Positions 1-7,045 of a DNA stretch of 12,004 bases are shown piece after piece. The stretch comes from Oribacterium parvum. GTDB taxonomy: Bacteria > Bacillota > Clostridia > Lachnospirales > Lachnospiraceae. Each line of letters opens with the position of its first letter. Position 1 is the first letter of the stretch. Position numbers and translations under genes: made by a program. The notes beneath the pieces were generated by a model, which saw only the letters and a program-made list of their open reading frames with translations, was not told where the DNA came from and did not search any database. The stretch covers positions 1 through 12,004 of the forward strand of contig CALIEL010000294.1 of assembly GCA_938022235.1 (NCBI GenBank), given 5' to 3'.

Positions 1-36
1 AAAATTGAAATTTATAGTTCGTAGATAGAAAAAGTG

Positions 37-45
37 TGATATGAT
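37..45 (+). promoter_or_regulatory. Putative extended -10 promoter for the urease operon
   Basis: The sequence TGATATGAT contains an extended -10 element (TG, one base, then TATGAT at 40-45). The best -35 candidate is TTCGTA at 18-23 with a 16-base spacer, which is a poor match, as is common when an extended -10 is present. Transcription would begin near 52, leaving a leader of about 105 bases before amt. No upstream gene is visible in the window, so an earlier promoter cannot be excluded. Confidence 0.4.
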
Positions 46-61
46 GTTCGATAATATATAG

Positions 62-112
62 CACTTGAAACTTTAGCTCAATTTAATACTAGAGCTTTTC
101 GTTTTTTAAGTG
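62..112 (+). promoter_or_regulatory. Structured leader: terminator-like hairpin with T-tract upstream of amt
   Basis: AGCTC at 75-79 pairs with GAGCT at 92-96, and the stem is followed by a T-rich run to 107 (TTTTCGTTTTTT). An outer arm CACTT (62-66) can pair with AAGTG (108-112), with further A-T and G-U pairs inside it. The hairpin may be an attenuator inside the operon leader, or the terminator of a gene lying before the window. The stem is short and A/T-rich, so termination efficiency is uncertain. Confidence 0.4.
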
Positions 113-122
113 TTCACCATAT

Positions 123-139
123 GTTGTTTTTAAAACAAC
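123..139. repeat. Near-perfect inverted repeat just before the amt ribosome-binding site
   Basis: GTTGTTTT (123-130) and AAAACAAC (132-139) form eight-base arms around a single central T. It lies between the terminator-like hairpin and the Shine-Dalgarno site of amt. It could be a repressor operator or the arm of an alternative RNA fold. I do not recognise it as the site of a specific regulator such as TnrA, CodY or NikR. Confidence 0.45.
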
Positions 140-144
140 GGCCT

Positions 145-152
145 AGAGAGGA
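145..152 (+). promoter_or_regulatory. Ribosome-binding site that decides the amt start
   Basis: AGAGAGGA ends six bases before ATG at 159, which is a normal spacing. An in-frame TTG at 153 directly abuts this site and would have no spacer, so 159 is the better start. Confidence 0.75.
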
Positions 153-158
153 TTGGAT

Positions 159-1364
159 ATGAGCTACGGAGATACCACTTTTATGATTCTGGCTACAGCT
201 ATGGTCTGTTTAATGACACCTGGATTGGCCTTTTTTTATGGAGGACTTACAAGGAAGCGGAGCATCCTTATTATGATGATGCAATCCTTTATCTCCATGG
301 GGATTGTCACCATTATATGGATTTATGGTGGGTTTGGCCTTGCTTTCGGCAGAGATATAGGCGGAATAATTGGAAATATTTCGGATTTTTTTGGACTGGT
401 AAAAGTAGGTATTGAGCCTAGCGCAGTCCACGCCGCATCCATTCCTTTTATTCTATTTTTTGCTTATCAGCTCATGTTTTGTGTGATTACCGTTCCCCTT
501 ATGACCGGAGCCTTTGCGGAACGTCTGAATATGAAGGGGTATATGAGCTTTTTAGCGTTATGGACTATTTTAGTGTATATTCCGGTCTGCCATTGGGTTT
601 GGGGAGGCGGTTTTTTGAGTAAATTGGGCTTTGTAGATTTTGCCGGCGGTACGGTAATTCATACTACCGCAGGTTTTGGTTGCTTGGCAGCAGTGTTTTT
701 TCTTGGACGTAGGAACCAAAAAAATATAGCGATGAAACCGAACAATCTTATGGCGGCAGCTGTTGGAACCGGCCTTTTATGGTTTGGTTGGTTTGGATTT
801 AATGCAGGAGGAGCTTATCAGGCGGGGAATCTTGCAGCAGTTGCTTTTGCAAATACCTTTATCGCTCTTGCAAGCGGTATGGTAACATGGACAATTTACG
901 CCAGACTGGTTCGTGCTAAGTTTGATTTCGTGGATGTGATGACCGGATCAGTTGCCGGTCTGGCTACCATTACACCGATTGCCGGTTATATTGAACCCTA
1001 TAAGGCTGTTCTTGTGGGAATTGTGGCGGGAATTATCTGTAACATAGCCTTGTCCTTTCAAGAGAAGAAAGGATGGGACGATGCGCTGGGCGTTTGGGGA
1101 GTCCATGGTATTGGCGGCTTTACAGGAACGATTTTAATCGGATTATTGGCAGATAAAGAAATAAACGGTGTTTCGGCAAGTCTCCAACAGTTGAAGATTC
1201 AAGTAGGGGGAGTCATATTTGTCGCACTATACGCCTTCATTTTAACAGCCATCATTTTAAAACTTTTATCGCATGTAATGAGAATCAAGCCAAGTGATGA
1301 GCAGATTCAACAAGGCTTGGACGAAACATTACTGAATGAACAGACTTATGACTTAAACCCATAA
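159..1364 (+). CDS. amt: Ammonium transporter, Amt family
   Basis: This is an integral membrane protein of 401 residues that conducts ammonium/ammonia across the cytoplasmic membrane, normally as a trimer. Hydrophobic segments run through the whole protein, consistent with eleven helices. Family marks include the signature DFAGGTVIH (residues 160-168, with the first twin histidine H168), GWFGFNAGG near 210-218, the second twin histidine in GVHG (H316), the pore phenylalanine F107 and the recruitment tryptophan W148. The C-terminal tail keeps GLDE but ends LNEQTYD, where the family often has HGEAAY. It is the first gene of the urease operon, only 30 bases before ureI, so it most likely handles ammonium produced from urea. 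No glnK/PII gene, a common amt partner, is adjacent. The ATG at 159 is chosen over TTG at 153 from Shine-Dalgarno spacing. Confidence 0.95.
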   Translation: MSYGDTTFMILATAMVCLMTPGLAFFYGGLTRKRSILIMMMQSFISMGIVTIIWIYGGFGLAFGRDIGGIIGNISDFFGLVKVGIEPSAVHAASIPFILFFAYQLMFCVITVPLMTGAFAERLNMKGYMSFLALWTILVYIPVCHWVWGGGFLSKLGFVDFAGGTVIHTTAGFGCLAAVFFLGRRNQKNIAMKPNNLMAAAVGTGLLWFGWFGFNAGGAYQAGNLAAVAFANTFIALASGMVTWTIYARLVRAKFDFVDVMTGSVAGLATITPIAGYIEPYKAVLVGIVAGIICNIALSFQEKKGWDDALGVWGVHGIGGFTGTILIGLLADKEINGVSASLQQLKIQVGGVIFVALYAFILTAIILKLLSHVMRIKPSDEQIQQGLDETLLNEQTYDLNP

Positions 1365-1394
1365 TAAACTAAATTTTGGAAAGGAGGTGTTAAG

Positions 1395-1916
1395 ATGCTT
1401 GGTGTTGTATTGCTCTACGTGGGAATTGTCCTCATTAGTAACGGGCTTTATAGATTGGAGGGGATCAAGGATAAGTCCAATGTTGTCATCAATTTTTTCA
1501 CCGGTGGACTTGGTTTAGTTTTGAATATCATAGCTATTGCTTATGGGAATGCAGTCGGAAAAGATGCGGAATGGTTCTACGGAAGTGCAACCGGCCTGTT
1601 ATTTGCATTTACTTACTTATACACTGCGATTAATACGATTTTTGATTTTGATCAGCGATTGTATGGCTGGTTCAGCTTGTTTGTAGCCATAAATTCCATT
1701 CCTGCCGGAATTTTATGTATGATTTCTCATTATGGTGGAAATCAGATGTATGGAGTAATTTGGTGGCTATGGGGTGTATTGTGGTTGACTGCATTTTTAG
1801 AAATCAACCTAAAAAAGAACCTTGGGAACTTTGTTCCCTATCTGGCAATCTTTGAAGGAGTTGTAACAGCGTGGATACCAGGGTTTCTCATGCTCATTGG
1901 CAGATGGCCACAATAA
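1395..1916 (+). CDS. ureI: Urea channel, UreI/AmiS family
   Basis: This 173-residue membrane protein has about six hydrophobic helices and matches the UreI/AmiS family from its first residues (MLGVVLLYVGIVLISNG). UreI proteins let urea diffuse passively into the cytoplasm; AmiS relatives are linked to amidases and carry short amides. The position directly before ureA, and the length close to the 171 residues I recall for the S. salivarius protein, favour UreI. The tryptophan-rich stretch YGVIWWLWGVLW (residues 119-130) and the following LTAFLE contain aromatic and acidic positions typical of the channel lining. There is only one histidine, H112 in SHYGG, in the loop after helix four, where the Helicobacter pylori protein carries its acid-gating histidine. 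A strong AAGGAGGTG ribosome-binding site precedes the start. Confidence 0.93.
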   Translation: MLGVVLLYVGIVLISNGLYRLEGIKDKSNVVINFFTGGLGLVLNIIAIAYGNAVGKDAEWFYGSATGLLFAFTYLYTAINTIFDFDQRLYGWFSLFVAINSIPAGILCMISHYGGNQMYGVIWWLWGVLWLTAFLEINLKKNLGNFVPYLAIFEGVVTAWIPGFLMLIGRWPQ

Positions 1917-1942
1917 TTTTTTAGAACAGGAAGGAGTGCATT

Positions 1943-2245
1943 ATGCAACTGACAGAAAGAGAACGTGAAAAAATGCTAATTTCTCTAGCAGGAATGATTG
2001 CAAGAGAACGTAAAGAAAGAGGGTTGAAATTAAATCACCCTGAAAGCGTGGCGTTTATTACCAGTTATATTTTGGAAGGTGCAAGGGAGGGTAAAACCGT
2101 TGCGCAGCTGATGGATGAAGGTGGTCGTGTCTTGACTCGAGAGGATGTTATGGAGGGTGTTCCTGAAATGATTTCCATGATTCAGGTAGAGGCAACCTTT
2201 GTGGATGGAACTAAGCTTGTTACTGTACATGATCCTATTAAGTAG
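1943..2245 (+). CDS. ureA: Urease subunit gamma
   Basis: This 100-residue protein is the standard length and sequence for the urease gamma subunit. It begins MQLTEREREKMLI and carries the conserved LNHPE(S/A)VA segment (residues 30-37) and the C-terminal VQVEATFxDGTKLVTVHxPI pattern, here with IQVEATFVDG. In the enzyme, gamma, beta and alpha subunits form a trimer of trimers in which gamma is a scaffold near the active-site entrance rather than a catalytic chain. It is separate from beta, as in most bacteria outside Helicobacter, where the two are fused. The ribosome-binding site AGGAAGGAG lies just upstream and the gap to ureB is 21 bases. Confidence 0.97.
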   Translation: MQLTEREREKMLISLAGMIARERKERGLKLNHPESVAFITSYILEGAREGKTVAQLMDEGGRVLTREDVMEGVPEMISMIQVEATFVDGTKLVTVHDPIK

Positions 2246-2266
2246 AAGACGAAAGAAGGTGGAGAT

Positions 2267-2608
2267 ATGATTCCCGGAGAATACAAATTATCTAAAGAAG
2301 CTGTTCCTTACAATGAAGGCTATGAAGCAATTTCCTTAGAAGTAAAGAATGTGGGCGATCGTGCAGTTCAGGTCGGTTCACATTTTCATTTTTATGAAGC
2401 CAATGAAGAAGGGCTGGTATTTGACCGTGAAAAGGCCTGGGGAAAACGTCTTGATATTGCTGCAGGAACAGCAGTTCGTTTTGAACCGGGCGAAACCCAT
2501 ACCGTTAAATTAATAGATTACGGCGGAAAGCGTCGTGTTTATGGATTTAACAATCGGGTAAACGGCTATTTGGATGCAAGCAAAAATGAGAAGAATAGAG
2601 AAAAATAA
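2267..2608 (+). CDS. ureB: Urease subunit beta
   Basis: This 113-residue protein is the urease beta subunit. Recognisable family segments are MIPGEY at the start, the GSHFHFYEAN stretch (residues 37-46), FDREKAWGKRLDIAAGTAVRFEPGE, and VYGFNNRVNG near residues 91-100. The subunit is a small beta-rich fold that packs on the alpha subunit and helps hold the complex together. It ends with a short charged lysine/asparagine/glutamate tail and lies 17 bases before ureC, with a GGGGG-containing ribosome-binding site between them. Confidence 0.97.
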   Translation: MIPGEYKLSKEAVPYNEGYEAISLEVKNVGDRAVQVGSHFHFYEANEEGLVFDREKAWGKRLDIAAGTAVRFEPGETHTVKLIDYGGKRRVYGFNNRVNGYLDASKNEKNREK

Positions 2609-2625
2609 GAAAGGGGGATGCTACT

Positions 2626-4347
2626 ATGAGCTTTGAGATGGATAGAAAACAGTATGCTGCATTATACGGTCCGACAGTAGGAGATAGTGTTCGTTTGGCA
2701 GACACTAACCTTTTTGCGGCTGTTGAAAAAGATTACACAGTTCATGGACAGGAAAGTAAATTCGGCGGAGGTAAGGTGCTTCGTGATGGAATGGGAGTGA
2801 ATGCTAATGAAACCAGAGAAAGCAATCCTCTTGTGGCGGATACCATTATTTCCGGAGCTGTCATCATTGACTACACAGGCATTATTAAAGCGGATATTGG
2901 TATTCGTGACGGTAAGATTCTTGCCATTGGTAAGGGAGGAAACCCAGATACAATGGATGATATTGATTTTGTTGTAGGTGCCAGCACAGAAGCTATTTCC
3001 GGAGAAGGATTAATTGTAACTGCCGGAGGTATTGATCTTCACGTCCACTACATTTCTCCGGGATTGACTCACGCTGCCCTGGACAATGGAATCACGACTC
3101 TTTTTGGCGGTGGAACCGGACCGGCATCCGGTACGAATTCCGCTACAACAAGCCCGGGTAAATTCCACATTCATCGTATGCTGCAAGCCATGGATAATGA
3201 AGCGATTAATTTTGGAATTATGGCAAAAGGAGCAGGAGCTACTCCGGAGACTATCGGAGAACAGATTGAAGCGGGTGCGGCAGGTGTAAAGACCCATGAG
3301 GACTGGGGAGCCACGGCAGCAGGTATTGATAATTCTCTAAAAGCTTGCGACAAGTATGATGTTCAGTTTGCGGTTCATACAGACTCTTTAAATGAAGGCG
3401 GATTTGTCGAAAATACATTAAATGCCTTTGCGGGACGTACCGTGCATACTTTCCATACGGAGGGGGCAGGAGGAGGACATGCTCCGGATATTATGGTTGT
3501 AGCAGGACAAGAGAATGTTCTTCCGTCTTCCACAAATCCTACAAACCCCTATACAAAGAATGTTATAGACGAATTGTTTGATATGACCATGGTGTGTCAT
3601 AATCTGGATCCTAAGGTTCCGGAGGATGTATCCTTTGCAGAGTCCCGTGTGCGGAAACAAACAGTAGCCGCAGAAGACGTTCTTCATGATATGGGGGCAC
3701 TTTCCGTTATGACTTCCGATGCCATGGCTATGGGACGTGTAGGAGAAGTTGCTATGCGGTGCTGGCAGTTGGCCGATAAGATGAAAGCACAGTTAGGTTC
3801 CCTGGAAGGAGATAGTGAATATAACGATAACAATCGTATCAAACGTTATGTTGCAAAATATACCATTAATCCGGCAATCATGAATGGTATGTCCGATTAC
3901 ATCGGCTCTGTAGAAGTTGGAAAATATGCGGATTTGGTTATTTGGGATCCGGCGATGTTTGGAACAAAGCCAAGAATGGTACTGAAGGCTGGTATGATTG
4001 CTTATGGCGTTATGGGTGATGCTAGTTCCAGTCTTCCTACCCCCCAACCTCGTATGATGAAGGATTTATACGGCGCAAAAGGAAAAGCCGTTGGGAGTGT
4101 TAATATCACCTTTGTTTCCCAATACGCTTATGAGCATGGAATAAAAGAGGAGCTTGGATTGAGTCATATTGTTCTTCCAGTTCATAATACTCGAAATTTA
4201 ACCAAACGAGATATGAAGTTGAACAATTATACCCCAAAATCCATCAAGATTGACCCTCAATCTTTTAAGGTAAGCATCGACGATAAAGAAATTTCTTGTG
4301 ATGCTGCGGACAATATTTCATTGGCACAGAGATATTATATGTACTAA
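2626..4347 (+). CDS. ureC: Urease subunit alpha (catalytic, nickel-dependent)
   Basis: This 573-residue amidohydrolase subunit hydrolyses urea to ammonia and carbamate. All expected active-site residues are present when aligned by eye to Sporosarcina pasteurii urease with a constant offset of two: nickel ligands H139 and H141 (HVH), carbamylated bridging lysine K222 (VKTHEDWG), H251, H277 and D365 (TSDAMAMGR). Substrate and flap residues H224, C324, catalytic base H325 and R341 are also present. The flap region differs from most ureases I know: MVCHN instead of MVCHH (N326), IDELFDM instead of IDEHLDM, and TNPTNP instead of TNPTRP. The first nickel loop reads HVHYISPGL instead of HVHFICPQQ or similar. 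The C-terminal region is full length and ends AQRYYMY, matching the family AQRYFLF ending. The enzyme is therefore expected to be active but from a divergent branch. Confidence 0.97.
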   Translation: MSFEMDRKQYAALYGPTVGDSVRLADTNLFAAVEKDYTVHGQESKFGGGKVLRDGMGVNANETRESNPLVADTIISGAVIIDYTGIIKADIGIRDGKILAIGKGGNPDTMDDIDFVVGASTEAISGEGLIVTAGGIDLHVHYISPGLTHAALDNGITTLFGGGTGPASGTNSATTSPGKFHIHRMLQAMDNEAINFGIMAKGAGATPETIGEQIEAGAAGVKTHEDWGATAAGIDNSLKACDKYDVQFAVHTDSLNEGGFVENTLNAFAGRTVHTFHTEGAGGGHAPDIMVVAGQENVLPSSTNPTNPYTKNVIDELFDMTMVCHNLDPKVPEDVSFAESRVRKQTVAAEDVLHDMGALSVMTSDAMAMGRVGEVAMRCWQLADKMKAQLGSLEGDSEYNDNNRIKRYVAKYTINPAIMNGMSDYIGSVEVGKYADLVIWDPAMFGTKPRMVLKAGMIAYGVMGDASSSLPTPQPRMMKDLYGAKGKAVGSVNITFVSQYAYEHGIKEELGLSHIVLPVHNTRNLTKRDMKLNNYTPKSIKIDPQSFKVSIDDKEISCDAADNISLAQRYYMY

Positions 4348-4415
4348 GAAATAGAACCAACAAAATAAATATATTTCTTTGACTGTTGCCGGTTTCTTAA
4401 CGGAAGGAGAACAGG
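4348..4415 (+). other. Longest gap inside the operon (68 bases, ureC to ureE)
   Basis: The gap holds the ureE ribosome-binding site GGAAGGAGA (4402-4410) and an A/T palindrome AAATATATTT (4368-4377). I see no convincing terminator or strong promoter, so transcription probably continues through it. Confidence 0.5.
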
Positions 4416-4865
4416 ATGGTTTTAACTAAGATCTATGACAATATTGATAATATTAATGATTTAAAGGCCTTTCATGTAGAAACGGCAATGGTCAAAAGTG
4501 ATGATTTATTAAAAAAAGTTTTGCGTGTCACAACAGATCATGGAAATGAATATGGAATCCGATTGGAGAACGAAGAGGATAAACTGAAAAATGGCACAGC
4601 TTTTCTTCTATCCGACAAGGAATTGCTGGTTTTAAATGTTATTGCAGATAAAATGATTGTTATAGTACCCAAGGATATTAATCAAATGGGAATTTTGGCT
4701 CACATGTTGGGAAATCTGCATAAGCCAGTTCGTATCGAAAACGGAGAAATTTCACTTTTATATGATAAAGTGGTGGAACAAACATTGGATAGCAAAAATA
4801 TCCCATATGAGACAAGGGATATTCAGCTAAGTGAGCCTCTGCATTATGCAGATTTATCCTTTTGA
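4416..4865 (+). CDS. ureE: Urease accessory protein UreE (nickel metallochaperone)
   Basis: This 149-residue cytoplasmic protein has the UreE layout: a variable N-terminal peptide-binding domain (about residues 1-75) and a ferredoxin-like metal-binding domain. H96 in MGILAHMLGN sits at the position of the essential nickel-binding histidine of Klebsiella UreE and is followed by NLHKP. UreE dimers hand nickel to UreG for insertion into UreC. The C-terminus (LHYADLSF) contains one histidine and no His-rich tail, so it should deliver nickel but not store much of it. Its stop codon overlaps the start region of ureF, which implies translational coupling. Confidence 0.93.
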   Translation: MVLTKIYDNIDNINDLKAFHVETAMVKSDDLLKKVLRVTTDHGNEYGIRLENEEDKLKNGTAFLLSDKELLVLNVIADKMIVIVPKDINQMGILAHMLGNLHKPVRIENGEISLLYDKVVEQTLDSKNIPYETRDIQLSEPLHYADLSF

Positions 4866-4867
4866 TT

Positions 4868-5566
4868 ATGATGAGCAATTTTTTGAAATATATGGAGGTC
4901 TTTCAAGTCTGTGATTCGACATTTCCCATAGGTTCCTTCAATCATTCTTTTGGAATGGAAAATTACCTTTCCAATCGCCGAATTAAAAACGGGTCAGAGT
5001 TCAAAAACTGGATTCATCATTATTACAGACTGCAGTTTAAGTTCGGAGAAGGACTTTTGATAAAGTTGATTTATGAATCCTTGAACCAAAACAATTTTGA
5101 CCATATTTTAGACTTGGATGGTTCTATTGATGCTGGAACTATTGCAAAAGAAACACGTGTAGGAACGAGATTGATTGCACGGCAAATGGGAACTCTTCTA
5201 ACTGAAATGTATGGGGAGATTCCGTATCTTTCTTCTTATTTCTTAGCGATGCAGGAAAAGCGAGCATTCGGAAATCCGGCTATAGTTTTTGCCTTATTTG
5301 CACATTTTAAATCGATTCCTATGCAGGAGGCCTTTATGATGTATGGATATAGCGTAGCTTCTACCTTAGTGCAAAATGCTGTCCGTGCTGTGCCTCTTGG
5401 ACAAAAAGAAGGCCAAATCATATTGATGAGTGTCGTGAAAGAATTGGACAGAATCTATGGTCAGATTCTTTGCCTGGATGAGTTTTATTTGGGCGCAAAT
5501 GCACCGGGGATTGAATTGTCGCAAATTAAGCATGAGACGCAAGAAGCCAGACTATTCATGTCATAA
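4868..5566 (+). CDS. ureF: Urease accessory protein UreF
   Basis: UreF is part of the UreD-UreF-UreG complex that docks on apo-urease and gates GTP-dependent nickel transfer. Family marks are DSTFPIGSFNHSFGMENYL near the N-terminus, KRAFGNPA in the middle, RAVPLGQ in the second half, and the C-terminal KHETQEARLFMS, which matches the usual RHETQYSRLFMS. The length is about 232 residues, normal for the family. The start is uncertain: TTG 4862, ATG 4868 and ATG 4871 are all in frame, and none has a clear Shine-Dalgarno site. Translation is probably coupled to ureE, whose TGA stop lies at 4863-4865. ATG 4868 is chosen because it lies immediately after that stop. Confidence 0.94.
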   Translation: MMSNFLKYMEVFQVCDSTFPIGSFNHSFGMENYLSNRRIKNGSEFKNWIHHYYRLQFKFGEGLLIKLIYESLNQNNFDHILDLDGSIDAGTIAKETRVGTRLIARQMGTLLTEMYGEIPYLSSYFLAMQEKRAFGNPAIVFALFAHFKSIPMQEAFMMYGYSVASTLVQNAVRAVPLGQKEGQIILMSVVKELDRIYGQILCLDEFYLGANAPGIELSQIKHETQEARLFMS

Positions 5567-5580
5567 AAGGGGAGTGAATT

Positions 5581-6195
5581 ATGAAACGTACCATTAGAAT
5601 TGGGGTTGGTGGACCTGTTGGTTCAGGCAAGACGTTGCTGATAGAACGTTTGACACGCCATATGGCTGACAAATACAGTATTGGTGTCATTACTAATGAT
5701 ATTTATACAAAAGAAGATGCAGAGTTTATGATTAAGAATTCTGTACTTCCGGAGGATCGTATCATAGGTGTAGAGACCGGAGGTTGCCCTCATACTGCTA
5801 TTCGAGAGGATGCCTCAATGAATTTGGCGGCTATAGATGAGCTAAATGAACGGTTCCACAACGATTTAGATATTATCTTTTTGGAAAGCGGCGGCGACAA
5901 TCTTGCGGCAACCTTTAGTCCAGAGTTGGTAGATTTCTCAATATACATTATTGATGTAGCAGAAGGAGAAAAAATACCTCGTAAGGCAGGACAGGGGATG
6001 ATTAAATCCGACCTATTCATTATCAATAAGATTGATTTGGCACCCTATGTTGGTGCAGATCTTAATCGTATGAAAGAAGATTCAAAAAAATTTCGCTCTG
6101 ATGGAACCTTCTTATTTACGAACTTAAAAACTGATGAGGGCCTGAAGGAAGTTATAGATTGGATAAAACGAGATTGTTTGTTAGATGGGCTATAA
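5581..6195 (+). CDS. ureG: Urease accessory GTPase UreG
   Basis: This 204-residue SIMIBI-class GTPase powers nickel insertion into urease. The P-loop GGPVGSGKT lies at residues 10-18, the ESGGDN switch at 102-107 and the guanine-specificity motif NKID at 149-152. The CPH motif (C69-P70-H71 in GGCPHTAIREDAS) is the nickel site formed at the dimer interface. All motifs are intact. The ribosome-binding site AAGGGGAG begins directly after the ureF stop. UreG lies between ureF and ureD, as in most Gram-positive urease operons. Confidence 0.97.
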   Translation: MKRTIRIGVGGPVGSGKTLLIERLTRHMADKYSIGVITNDIYTKEDAEFMIKNSVLPEDRIIGVETGGCPHTAIREDASMNLAAIDELNERFHNDLDIIFLESGGDNLAATFSPELVDFSIYIIDVAEGEKIPRKAGQGMIKSDLFIINKIDLAPYVGADLNRMKEDSKKFRSDGTFLFTNLKTDEGLKEVIDWIKRDCLLDGL

Positions 6196-7033
6196 GATGA
6201 AAGATGTAGATGGATATATTGACTTGCGCTTTACTTATCGCAATGACCGTACAGTAGCAAAGAAGATTTACCGTGAGGGAAATTATCGTGTTTCTGCAGC
6301 GCTTTTAGATACCGGAAATATTCCCGTTTATTTCTTGATTTCTCTTGGTGGCGGTTTTATTGAAGGAGAAAAGTATTTACAGGAGATCCAATTAGAAGAA
6401 AGTACCCATGCTGTAGTAACTACTCAAACACCAACCTATGTTTATAAATGTCCTAATGGTTTATTAACCAAGCAGAAGTCTTTAGTCAAAGTAGGAGAAA
6501 ACGCCATTTTGGAGTTATATTTTGATGAGGTTGTCCCTTATGAAGATGCCCATTACTTACAAGAGACGATAATAGAAATGGAAAAGGGTGCTTCTGTTAT
6601 TCTAACAGATGGATTGACCGCAGGTTGGTCTGCTGAGGGAGCGCCTTTTCAATATCGTTTTACAGGATTAAAAACAATCATTAAAAAAGAAGGAAAAGAA
6701 GTATTGAATGATTTCCTGATTTGTGATCCGACAGTGGAAAATATGGAAGATATTGGCTTATTTGAAGGAAACAGTAACTTCAATTCGGTGGTAATAATTG
6801 ATGAAGAATTAGATAAAGTCTGCTTGGAACAGTTTCGAAAAGTTTTGGACAGCTTGGAAACTCCTTGTCAATATGGAGTCACACAAATTGATGCAGGAAT
6901 AGTTCTGCGGATTTTAGGCCCAAGTTATCACGAAAACCGCCGCATCATGTGGTTTTTTACCAATTTTTATCGTGAGCAAATTAAAAATTTTCCGGCTATT
7001 AACTTGAGAAAGACAGATGCGCACATTCATTAG
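6185..7033 (+). CDS. ureD: Urease accessory protein UreD (UreH)
   Basis: UreD is the scaffold that binds apo-urease and, with UreF and UreG, provides the tunnel through which nickel reaches the active site. Family features are LGGGFIEGE (residues 54-62; usual form GGxxxGD), TTQTPTYVYK (79-88), YFDEVVPYEDAHYLQ (112-126; usual form PDPxIPFxxAxYxQ) and GLTAGWSAEG (143-152; usual form GRxxxGE). The sequence is divergent but full length at 278-282 residues. Two starts are possible: ATG 6185, inside the end of ureG, or ATG 6197, one base after the ureG TAA at 6193-6195. Neither has a clear Shine-Dalgarno site, so coupling to ureG is likely. Confidence 0.92.
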   Translation: MGYKMKDVDGYIDLRFTYRNDRTVAKKIYREGNYRVSAALLDTGNIPVYFLISLGGGFIEGEKYLQEIQLEESTHAVVTTQTPTYVYKCPNGLLTKQKSLVKVGENAILELYFDEVVPYEDAHYLQETIIEMEKGASVILTDGLTAGWSAEGAPFQYRFTGLKTIIKKEGKEVLNDFLICDPTVENMEDIGLFEGNSNFNSVVIIDEELDKVCLEQFRKVLDSLETPCQYGVTQIDAGIVLRILGPSYHENRRIMWFFTNFYREQIKNFPAINLRKTDAHIH

Positions 7034-7045
7034 AGGAGATACAAA

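Noticed and set aside
153..158. TTG start for amt, two codons upstream of the ATG
   Set aside because: The Shine-Dalgarno site AGAGAGGA ends at 152, leaving no spacer for 153; ATG 159 has a normal six-base spacing.
1395..1916. AmiS amide transporter instead of UreI
   Set aside because: No amidase gene is near, and the gene lies directly before ureABC, as ureI does in S. salivarius.
3010..3353. Several reading frames overlapping ureC on both strands
   Set aside because: They are shadows of the well-conserved ureC frame and lack ribosome-binding sites.
2626..4347. An iron-dependent urease, suggested by the divergent UreC
   Set aside because: The operon carries a full set of nickel maturation genes and a nickel-type importer, and all nickel ligands are conserved.
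4368..4377. A/T palindrome between ureC and ureE as a terminator
   Set aside because: Too short and without G-C pairs or a T-tract; it would not form a stable hairpin.
7018..7045. Fluoride riboswitch before the crcB pair
   Set aside because: Only 12 bases separate the ureD stop from crcB1, and the fluoride riboswitch core is not visible there.
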